A DNA stretch of 64,000 bases from Panulirus ornatus (Eukaryota > Arthropoda > Malacostraca > Decapoda > Palinuridae): positions 18,685,440 through 18,749,439 of the forward strand of contig NC_092270.1 in NCBI RefSeq assembly GCF_036320965.1. Reading direction: 5' to 3'. The position numbers and the translations under genes are program-made. The notes beneath the pieces were generated by a model. That model had not been told where the DNA came from and did not search any database. It saw only the letters and a list, made by a program, of their open reading frames with translations. Positions 55,478-64,000 of the stretch are shown here, one piece after another; within the stretch, counting starts at the first letter, position 1; each line of letters opens with the position of its first letter.

Positions 55478-55707
55478 ATAATTTTTTTTCATGCTATTTG
55501 CCATTTCCCACGTTAGCAATGTAAAGTTAAGAACAGACGACTGAGCCTTTGAAGGAAATCCTCACTTAGCCCCCTTCTCTGTTCCTTCTTTTGGAAAATA
55601 AATAACGGAAGGGGAGGATTTCCAGCCCCCCCGCTCCCTCCCCTTTTAGTTGCCTTCTACGATACGCTGGGAATATGTGGGAAGTATTCCTTCTCCCCTA
55701 TCCTCTG
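55478..55707 (-). mobile_element. short LINE-partner element, copy g
   Basis: - strand copy: T-run, TTTCCCACGTTAGCAATG, AGTTAAGAACAGACGACTGA, GGGGAGGATTTCCAGCCCC, head CCTTCTCCCCTATCCTCTGG. It has more substitutions than copies c, d and f. LINE W begins immediately after its head. Confidence 0.87.
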
Positions 55708-56960
55708 GGAGGTGAATGCAAGAGTTTTGGAGAGAGGAGCAAGTATGCAGTCTGTTGTGGATGAGAGAGCTTGGGAAGTGTCAGTTGTTGTTCGCTGATG
55801 ATACAGCGCTGGTGGCTGATTCGGGTGAGAAACTGCAGAAGCTGGTGACTGAGTTTGGTAAAGTGAGTGAAAGAAGAAAGCTGAGAGTAAATGTGAATAA
55901 GAGCAAGGTTATTAGGTACAGTAGGGTTGAGGGACAAGTCTTGGGAGGTAAGTTTGATTGGAGAAAAACTGGAGGAAGTGAAGTGTTTTAGATATCTAGG
56001 AGTGGATTTGGCAGCGGATGGAACCATGGAAGTGGAAGTAAATCACAGGGTGGGGAGGGGGCGAAAGTTCTGGGTGCGTTGAAAAATGTGTGGAAGTTGA
56101 GAACGTTATCTTAGAAAGCAAAAATGGGTATGTTTGGAGGAATAGTGGTTCGAACAATGTTATATGGTTGGTAGGCGTGGGCTATAGATAGATTAGTGCG
56201 AGGAGGGTGGATGTGCTGGAAATGAGATGTTTGAGGACAATACGTGGTGTGAGGTGGTTTGATTGAGTAAGCATTGAAAGGGTAGGAGAGATGTGTGGTA
56301 ATAAAAAGAGTGTGGTTGAGAGAGCAGAAGAGGGTGTTTGAAATGGTTTGGTCACATGGAGAGAAAGAGTGAGGAAAAATTAACAAAGAGGATATATGTC
56401 TCAGAGGTGGAGGGAACAAGGAGAAGTGGGAGACCAAATTGGAGGTGGAAAGATGGAGTGAAAAAGATTTTGATTGATCGGGGCCTGAACATGCAGGAGG
56501 GTGAAAGGCATGCAAGGAATAGAGTGAATTGGAACGATGTGGTATACCGGGGTCGACGTGCTGCCAATGGATTGAACCAGGGCATGTGAAGCGTCTGGGG
56601 TAGACCATGGAAAGTTTTGTGGGGCCTAGATGTGCAAGCGAGCTGTGGTTTTGGTGCATTATACATGACAGCTAGAGACTGAGTGTGAACGAATGTGGCC
56701 TTTGTTGTCTTTTCCTAGTGTGACCTTGCACACATGCGGGGGGAGGGGGCTGTCATTTCATGTGTGGTGGGGTGGCGATGGGAATGAATAAATGCTGACA
56801 GAATGAACTATGTACATGTGTATATATGTATATATCTGTGTGTGTGTATATATATGTATACGTGAGATGTATAGGTATGTGTATGTGCGTGTGTGGATGT
56901 GTATGTTTCCTTTTGCTACCTCGCTAAATGCAGGAGACAGCGAGAAAGTATAATAAATAA
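55708..56960 (+). mobile_element. RTE-like LINE, 5'-truncated copy W
   Basis: It begins just after motif B (GAGGTGAATGCAAGAGTTTT), includes FADDTALVADSG, RT7 and the C-terminus with several frameshifts (for example near 55780, 55945 and 56338), then the long-type 3' UTR ending in CTCGCTAAATGCAGGAGACA and AGTATAATAAATAAATAAA. A short (TA)n run and short element h follow. Confidence 0.88.
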
Positions 56961-56982
56961 ATAAAATATATATATATGTGTT

Positions 56983-57232
56983 ATCCCTAGGGACACGGGA
57001 GAAAGAATACTTCCCACGTATTCCCTGTGTGTCATAGAAGGCGACTAAAAGGGGAGGGAGCGGGGGGGGGGGGGGGGGGCTGGAATTCCTCCCCTCTCTT
57101 TTTTTTTTTTTATTTTCCAAAAGAAGGAACAGAGAAGGGGGTCAGGTGAGGATATTCCCTCAAAGGCCCAGTCCTCTGTTCTTAAAGCTACCTCACTAAT
57201 GCAGGAAATGGCAAATAGTATAAAAGAAAAAA
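56983..57232 (+). mobile_element. short LINE-partner element, copy h
   Basis: + strand copy: CACGGGAGAAAGAATACTTC, GACTAAAAGGGGAGGGAGCG with an expanded G-run at 57063-57079, poly-T, CCAAAAGAAGGAACAGAG, CCTCACTAATGCAGG, GGCAAATAGTATAAAAG. It ends in a short TA run next to a tRNA-type SINE. Confidence 0.88.
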
Positions 57233-57246
57233 AGATATATATATGT

Positions 57247-57386
57247 ACACCTAGGGGTGTATGAACAGCTGGGGTGACTGTGAACCGACTGCCACAACCA
57301 GGATTCAAACTGATGCGCTTGACCACAGGTGGCCCATGAATGCGTCACAGGAACACTAACCACTAAACCACAGGAATCCATAATAG
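57247..57386 (-). mobile_element. tRNA-derived SINE, copy 2
   Basis: On the - strand, TGGTTTAGTGGTTAGTGTTC (A-box region) is followed by CAGTTTGAATCC (B box with changes; + strand 57300-57311) and the same body as copy 1 (GGTTGTGGCAGTCGGTTCAC). Its head resembles Asp/Glu/Val-type tRNAs. It is a separate lineage from the LINE-headed short element. Confidence 0.75.
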
Positions 57387-58551
57387 TAAACTGAAACTGA
57401 AGATGACTAGTTTTACCCTTTATGGGCAAGCCTTTTCACGTGAACAAAGTAGATTCTAGGGGGGGGGAATGAGTTAACAGACTATAGAGAGAAAGTACAC
57501 ACGAAGATTTTGGAATTGTGGATTCTCGGCTAGTACAGAAAGGTGAGGCACTGTGATATGCATAAGAAAATGAAGGAAGTCTGATTTTCAGAAAATCAAA
57601 ATAGAGATAGTAAACTGTAAATGAAACAGAAAGAAAATCATATATCCACATGGTAAAGCAAAGATGAAAAGGCAATACTCACATTAAGATGTGTAAGGGT
57701 GAAAAGTAGCTTTAGACATAAGATGATTCCAAAAATGGAAATTCTTATCATGTACTGAAAAGGAAATTGAGATCTGATCTAAAGGGGAATATGCTTTGAC
57801 TGGAAGACAGGATCTGAGAAAGACAAAAAACATAGTGTAAATGAAATGGACTTTTCTTGAACTGTTTTCTGACTTCCCTATGCTGTTTCAATCTTAGTAT
57901 AAAACTTCCTTATGAAGTAGGCTGGTATCAACCTATACAGTACATATACACCATATTTATGCAAGAACCCTCATGTAATAATTTCAAATGAAAAAAGTCA
58001 ATATTATGAAACTTTCTTCACTTCTTTCTTCCCTTAGAGTTCTTCCTTCAGGCTACAAAAAATTCTTCCAGTGTTGTTGTTTCACTGTGCTATGATAATA
58101 TGTTTGATTCTTAGTCGAAGTCAATCAACAACCAAGAATATCAAACATATCTCACAGCAGCAATGACAGTCTTGCTCTTTGAATAAATTTGTCGTCACCA
58201 TTAGAAACTCAAAGCTGATGACCCAGGTGTCTCTTCTCAGAGATGAAACATTTCTTGACTGATCCTGTTCATGACTATGACTGAATTAAAAAAAGAAGTA
58301 ATTATGAAACATAGACCAAGAATGATTTTTAGTTTTGTAAACAAAGACAAACATTTCTACAGTAAAGATCACTGAATCACACACTGTTTTCAAATAGTTT
58401 AAGTGGACAACATTCAGAAAACCTTATTTTGCACATAAAATTTCATTATAGATAATATGAATATAAAAACCCAATACACATAGATGCATGCATGCATAAC
58501 ACATTATGTGTGTCTCCTAACATTGCATAAGTGACTAATGTATATATGGTA
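57387..58551. other. unassigned sequence
   Basis: AT-rich intronic or intergenic sequence; no gene or known repeat seen. Confidence 0.4.
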
Positions 58552-58692
58552 CACCTTTGGCAAGGCTGTATCATCAAAGGATGGAAAGAGGTACAATCCA
58601 GTTGAAGGTCTTCTCATCCCAAAGATATCCATCAATCTGTCACGCAAAGTGCAGCCTCAAAGCTGCAGGTGCCCCCATAAAGCATAGAAAGG
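58552..58692 (+). repeat. dispersed repeat family 2, copy 3
   Basis: It matches 715-850 and 31888-32065: CACCTTTGGCAAGGCTGTAT, AGTGCAGCCTCAAAGCTGCA and GTGCCCCCATAAAG. It is truncated at both ends relative to the 672-910 insert. Confidence 0.6.
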
Positions 58693-58694
58693 GT

Positions 58695-58921
58695 GCTTGA
58701 GAAATGTGGTATAAAGGGGATGACATGCTATCAGTGGGTTAAACCAGGGCCTATGAAGCTTTTGTGGAACCACAGAAAGGTCTGTAGGACCTGGTTGGGG
58801 AAAAGGGACTCTTGTTTCAGTTCATCATATATAACAACTAAAGTACGAATTTGTGTGAATGAGGTCATTTCTTCATCTGATCCTCTTGCTAACATGCTAA
58901 TGTGGGAAATGTGAACATGTA
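58695..58921 (+). mobile_element. RTE-like LINE 3' UTR fragment (decayed)
   Basis: GGATGACATGCTATCAGTGG, GGGCCTATGAAGCTTTTGTG and GTTTCAGTTCATCATATATA mark the region from the LINE stop through the 3' UTR. It ends in a diverged hairpin (GCTAACATGCTAATGTGGGA). Confidence 0.7.
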
Positions 58922-59938
58922 TGGACAAGTCAAATGGGATGTAAATTTGAATGGAGAAAAATGAGTGGAAGTGAAGTGTTTTAGATAGCGGATGGAACCA
59001 TGGATATGTAAGTGAGTCATAGGGCGGGGAAGGGGGCGAAGGATCTGGGAGCAATGAAGAATGTGTAGAAAGAGAGAACATTATCTCGGAGCAAAAATAG
59101 GTATGTTTGAAGGAACAGTAGGTCTAACAATATTATATGGTTTCTAAGCATGGGCTATAGATAGGGTTGTATGGAGAAGGGTGGATGTGTTGAAAATGAA
59201 ATGTTGGAGGACAATATGTGGTGTGAGGTGTTTGATCGGGTAAGTAATGAAAAGGTGAAAGAGATGTGTGGTAATAAAAAGAGTGTGGGTGAGTGAGCAG
59301 AAGAGGGCTTGTTGAAACAGTTTGGACATATGGAGAGAATGAGTGAAGAAAGGCTGACAAAGAGGATATATGTGTCAAAGGTAGACGGAACAAGAAGCGA
59401 AAGACCAAATTGGAGGTAGATGTATGGAGTGAAAAAGATTTTGAGCAATCGGGGCCTGAACATGCAGGAGGGTGAGAGGCATGCAAGGAATAGAGTGAAT
59501 TGAAATGATGTGGTACATCGGGGTCAACAACCTGTCAATGGACTACCAGGGCATGTGAAACTTCTGAGATAAACCATGGAAAGGTCGTGGGGCCTGGATG
59601 TGGATAGGGAACTAAGGTTTCAGTGCATTACACATGACAGCTAGAATGAGTGTGAACAAATGTGGCCTTTTTTTGTCTGCCTTCCTGGTGCTACCTCACT
59701 GATGCGGGGGTGGCAATACTGTTTCCTGTGATGAAGGCAAGAAAGTGTGAATATGTACATATGTATATGTCTGTGTATATATGTTTGTATGTACATCTGA
59801 ATATGTTGAAATGTATAAGTATGTATATGTGTGTGTATGTGCATTTATGCAAATATGTATGTGTATGAGTGGATGGGTCATTCTTCATCTGTTTCCTGGT
59901 GCTACTTCACTGATGCGGGAAACAGCGATCAAGTATAA
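58922..59938 (+). mobile_element. RTE-like LINE, 5'-truncated copy X
   Basis: The copy starts at the RT7-side block (GACAAGTCAAATGGGATG), covers the C-terminus with frameshifts, and keeps a long-type 3' UTR (59530-59938) ending CTACTTCACTGATGCGGGAA and GATCAAGTATAATAC. Confidence 0.83.
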
Positions 59939-59940
59939 TA

Positions 59941-60588
59941 CTAAGAAATGGTTGAGGATGTGTGGATCAGGTGTTTGCATCAAAAAATATACATGAAATA
60001 TACTTGGAAAAACAGATGGATTTATATGTAGCATTTATGGATCTGCAAAAAGCATATGATAGGGTTGATAGAGATGCTTTGTGGAAGGTTTTAAGAGTAT
60101 ATGGTGTGGGAGGTAAGTTGCTAGAAGCAGTGAAAAGTGTTTACCAAGGATATAAGGCATGTGTACGAGTAGGAAGAGAGGAGAGTGATTGGATCCCAGT
60201 GAATGTCGGTTTGCAGCAGGGGTGCATGATGTCCCAGTGGTTGTTCAATTTGTTTATGCATGGGGTGGTTAGTGAGGTGAATGCATTCAAGAGTTTTGGA
60301 GAGAGGGGCAAGTATGCAGTCTGTTGTGGATGAGAGGGCCTGGGAAGTGAGTTGGTTGTTGTTCACTGATGATAAAGCGCTGGTGGCTGATTCGGGTGAG
60401 AAACTGCAGAGTTTGGTGACTGAGTTTGGTGAAGTGTGTGAAAGGAGAAAGTTGTGAGTAAATCTGAATACGAGCAAGTTTATCAGGTTCAGTAAGGTTG
60501 AGGGACAAGTTAACTGGGAGGTAAATTTGAATGGAGAAAGACTGGAGGAAGTGAAGTGTTTTAGATATCTGGGAGTGGACTTAGCACA
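59941..60588 (+). mobile_element. RTE-like LINE internal fragment Y
   Basis: A coding-only piece from RT2 (GVDQVF-type block near 59955) through LYVAFMDLQKAYDRVDRD and the FADD region (here FTDDKALVADSG) to FRYLGVDLA, where it changes abruptly to the opposite strand at 60588/60589. No 3' end is present. Confidence 0.82.
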
Positions 60589-61375
60589 CTTTTCCAAACT
60601 CATCCACCAACTTCTGCAGTTTCTTCCTAGAATCAGCCAACAGAGCTGTATCATCAGCAAAAAACAACTGACTCATTTCAAAGGCCCTCTCATCCCTAAC
60701 AGACTGCATACTTGCACCTCTACCTAAAACTCTTCCATTTACCTCCCTAACTGCCCCATCTATCAACAAATCAAATAACCATGGGGACATCACACATCTC
60801 TGCTTCAGACTGACCTTCATTGGGAACCAATCACTCTCCTCTCCTCCTACTTGCACACATGCCTTACATCCTTGATAAAAACTTTCACTGCTTCAAGCAG
60901 CTTACCTCCAACACCATATACTTTTAAGACCTTCTACAGAGCATCTCTATTAACCCTATCATATGCCTTCTCCATATCCATAAATGCTACATACAAATAC
61001 ATCTGTTTCTCTAAGTATTTCTCCTAAACATTCTTAAAAGAAATCACCTGATCCACACATCCTCTACCACTTCTGAAACCACACTGCTCTTCCCCAGTCT
61101 GATGCTCTGTACATGCCTTCAGCTTCTCAGTCAATACCCTCTCATATAAACTTACACCTCTGTAGTTTGAGCACTCACTTTTATCCCCTTTGCCTTTGTA
61201 CAATGGCACTATGCACGCATTTCACCAATCCTCAGCCACCTCACCACGATCCATACATGCACTGAATATCCTTACCAACCAATCAACAACACAGTAACCC
61301 CCTTCTTAATAAATTCCACTGCACTAACATCCAAACCCACTGCCTTGCTAGATTTCATCTTCCACAAAGCTTTCA
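60589..61375 (-). mobile_element. RTE-like LINE internal fragment Z, inverted relative to Y
   Basis: - strand piece starting at the KLVDEFGKVC block and going back through FFADDTALLADS (60690-60655), CVMSPWLFDLLIDGAV, YMEKAYDRV-type block near 60970, and YKGKGDKSECSNYRGVSL near 61180, to KAFMKSSKAVGLD near 61370, next to an (ATT)n run. Confidence 0.82.
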
Positions 61376-61388
61376 TTATTATTATTAC

Positions 61389-61419
<31 letters not shown>

Positions 61420-61430
61420 TTTTTTTTTTT
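61376..61430. repeat. (ATT)n followed by poly-T
   Basis: Simple repeat joining fragment Z to the 3' tail of reversed LINE AA. Confidence 0.93.
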
Positions 61431-62685
61431 TGCCGCTGTCTCCCGCGTTTGTGAGGTAGCGCAAGGAAACAGACGAAAGAAATGGCCCAATCCACCACCA
61501 TACACATGTATATACATACGTCCACACACGCAAATATACATACCTACACAGCTTTCCATGGTTTACCCCAGACGCTTCACATGCCCTGATTCAATCCACT
61601 GACAGCACGTCAACCGCGGTATACCACATCGATCCAATTCACTCTATTCCTTGCCCTCCTTTCACCCTCCTGCATGTTCAGGCTCCGATCACACAAAATC
61701 TTTTTCACTCCATCTTTCCACCTCCAATTTGGTCTCCCACTTCTCCTCGTTCCCTCCACCTCTGACACATATATCCTCTTGGTCAATCTTTCCTCACTCA
61801 TTCTCTCCATGTGCCCAAACCATTTCAAAACACCCTCTTCTGCTCTCTCAACCACGCTCTTTTTATTTCCACACATCTCTCACCCTTACGTTACTTACTC
61901 GATCAAACCACCTCACACCACACATTGTCCTCAAACATCTCATTTCCAGCACATCCATCCTCCTGCGCACTACTCTATCCATAGCCCACGCCTCGCAACC
62001 ATACAATATTGTTGGAACCACTATTCCTTATAAACATACCCATTTTTGCTTTCCGAGATAATGTTCTCGACTTCCACACATTCTTCAAGGCTCCCAGGAT
62101 TTTCGCCCCCTCCCCCACCCTATGATCCACTTCCGCTTCCATGGTTCCATCCACTGCCAGATCCACTCCCAGATATCTAAAACACCTTACTTCCTCCAGT
62201 TTTGCTCCATTCAAACTTACCTCCCAATTGACTTGACCCTCAACCCTACAGTACCTAATAACCTTGCTCTTATTCACATTTACTCTTAACTTTCTTCTTT
62301 CACACACTTTACCAAACTCAGTCACCAGCTTCTGCAGTTTCTCACATGAATCAGCCACCAGCGCTGTATCATCAGCGAACAACAACTGACTCACTTCCCA
62401 AGCTCTCTCATCCCCAACAGACTTCATACTTGCCCCTCTTTCCAAAACTCTTGCATTTACCTCCCTAACAACCCCATCCATAAACAAATTAAACAACCAT
62501 GGAGACATCACACACCCCTGCCGCAAACCTACATTCACTGAGAACCAATCACTTTCCTCTCTTCCTACACGTACACATGCCTTACATCCTCGATAAAAAC
62601 TTTTCACTGCTTCTAACAACTTGCCTCCGACACCATATATTCTTAATACCTTCCACAGAGCATCTCTAGCAACTCTATCATAGTG
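61431..62685 (-). mobile_element. RTE-like LINE, young 5'-truncated copy AA
   Basis: The - strand copy has the short-type 3' UTR (61431-61600), the C-terminus (frame 61876-61610), a frameshift near 61878-62030, and an open frame 62619-61975 with GLRQGCVMSPWLFNLFMDG and LLFADDTALVADS. It stops at 62685 inside motif A, next to CTACCTCGCTAATT and another (ATT)n run (62690-62735). It is close to copies I, P and V. Confidence 0.9.
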
Positions 62686-62767
62686 CTACCTCGCTAATTA
62701 TTATCATTATTATTATTATTATTATTATCATTATCATGAGTATTATTAAAATACACTCCTAGGATCC

Positions 62768-62870
62768 CTTTTATGAAGCTACTGCAGCTTTGATGCTGCA
62801 CCTTGCATAACAGGAGGAACATAATGAACTCCTCTGGAGCAAAGGTGACTTCACACTTTCATGAAAGTCT
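62768..62870 (-). repeat. dispersed repeat family 2, reversed copy
   Basis: Reversed, it reads AAGTCACCTTTGCTCCAGAG and AAGGTGCAGCATCAAAGCTG, as in the copies at 31888 and 58552. Confidence 0.55.
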
Positions 62871-62939
62871 GATAAACATAATCTGTATATTATCAGTATC
62901 ATAATTATTATTATCAATATAATTTTTATAATTGTTCAC

Positions 62940-63200
62940 CGGGAAGAAATGAAGAATGGGCTCATTTGATTACATCCACTCTAGCTGTCATGTTAAATAT
63001 ATCAAAAGCAAAGCGACTATCCACAGCCAAATCCCAGAGACTTCACTTCACTTCATGTACCCTCGTTCAGCCCACTGACAGAACATCAGCCCCTGCATAC
63101 ATATTGTTCCAATTCTCTCTATCCCATGTAAAACTCTAACCATTCTGCATGTTCAAGTCCCAATAACTTAGAGCCTCTTTCACTCCATCCTTATCATTAT
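62940..63200 (-). mobile_element. RTE-like LINE 3' region, strongly decayed
   Basis: CACTCTAGCTGTCATG, GTACCCTCGTTCAGCCCACT, TTGTTCCAATTCTC and CTCTTTCACTCCATCCTT follow the order of the LINE 3' UTR and last codons on the - strand. It is too diverged for any frame. Confidence 0.65.
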
Positions 63201-64000
63201 TCCCTAAAAGACCCCAGCCTTGTACATTTCATGGTATGGACACCCTATCTGTACTTGTATGGATTGCCTCTTTCTGCTCTATTCAAAGCTGAAGGTAAGC
63301 TTTACTGATATGTTGAGGTTCCTAATGTCTCCAGCAACTGTTATTAGCACTGGAAAAAAATCTAATATAGAGAGGTTCCTAATGTTTTAAGCAACTATTA
63401 TTATCACTGGGAAAAAAATCTAAGAGTTATAGTTACCCATATAAGCACAATGTCTTACCCTGTGGGGATCCTTGCTGTATTTATATGGGATGCATTTCCA
63501 CACATTCAAAATGATAGATATGCTTTACTGGTAAGCAGAGATGCATTATGTTACAAAAGAGGAAAAAAAAAAAATAGAGAAAGATTCCCAGTGTCTCATT
63601 TACCTATATAGTATGAAGGAGAAAAGTACAGCTCTGGCACTACCCTACATCCATGTGTGGCAAATTACCAATAGCCTTTGGGAACACTAATTATTGTTAC
63701 AATGATTTGCTGGATGTTCATCTATTACCAATGGGAAATTTTCTTAATGTATCAGTAATCCAATGGTGGTGGCATAGAAGAGGCGAAGATGTAGGAGTCA
63801 CCATGAGTCATCAAACAAGTTATATGCTGAGCTTGACAGCACACCAAATTTAAATATCTTTACAGCAATAACTATAAATAATTTAACAGGTTGTTCTTTT
63901 TTCTTTTAGTGTTCTTGATATTTCATATCAACTAATAAGACTAAAATATTTTCTAAATTTTCTGATCAACTCAGGTCCTAAGGACTCACAAATTTCCAAG
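63201..64000. other. unassigned sequence with a degenerate local duplication
   Basis: GAGGTTCCTAATGT and CACTGGAAAAAAATCTAA occur twice about 54 bp apart (63314-63424). No gene or known element was recognised to the right edge. Confidence 0.45.

Noticed and set aside
51125..64000. Further upstream talin exons on the - strand
   Set aside because: No frame with talin rod-helix motifs was seen; all longer frames there are LINE-derived.

Overview
This window is eukaryotic genomic DNA: two intron-split host genes are visible only as their 3' exons, and the rest is intron or intergenic sequence packed with transposable-element remains. The animal is probably an arthropod, and a decapod crustacean fits best. 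The reasons are a talin with a long tail beyond its actin-binding domain, very abundant (TA)n microsatellites, and a multicopy RTE-like non-LTR retrotransposon. The species-level guess is inference; no mitochondrial or rRNA marker is present.

Host genes. On the + strand, the last two coding exons of tubulin-folding cofactor E (TBCE) lie at 5010-5236 and 9795-9890 and encode its C-terminal ubiquitin-like domain. On the - strand, the last two coding exons of talin (Drosophila rhea) lie at 51124-50478 and 45061-44608. They encode the I/LWEQ (THATCH) actin-binding region, the C-terminal helix and a tail of about 150 residues. The genes converge, with 34.7 kb between their stop codons. Their other exons lie outside the window.

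Mobile DNA. One non-LTR family dominates (about 30 full, truncated or broken copies on both strands). The copy at 39471-42770 is full length (3.3 kb) with an uninterrupted 998-codon endonuclease/reverse-transcriptase ORF. Near-identical truncated copies lie at 21.8-23.5, 53.0-55.3 and 61.4-62.7 kb, so the family was active recently. A short non-autonomous element (about 240 bp, 8 copies) shares both its 5' head and its 3' terminal hairpin with this LINE. LINE and short element repeatedly abut each other at (TA)n tracts, giving chains, nested insertions and tail-to-tail inverted pairs. Other elements are a CR1/jockey-type LINE fragment (388-1330) split by a 239-bp insert with a 12-bp target duplication, at least two Tigger-like DNA transposon families (3.5-4.2, 7.7-8.7, 13.0-13.6, 28.26-28.74, 55.3 kb), two tRNA-derived SINEs (50.3, 57.3 kb) and two further unnamed dispersed repeats.

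Layout: 0-10 kb, TBCE 3' end with LINE, CR1 and Tigger debris in its introns; 10-28 kb, dense LINE/SINE arrays; 28-36 kb, mostly unique sequence with a Tigger-like MITE and a degenerate ~28-bp minisatellite; 36-43.4 kb, LINE copies including the intact one; 44.6-51.1 kb, talin 3' end whose last intron is almost entirely old LINE copies; 51-64 kb, upstream talin intron with more LINE, SINE and repeat copies. All coordinates of element boundaries are by-eye estimates, good to roughly 5-30 bases unless a junction is stated.
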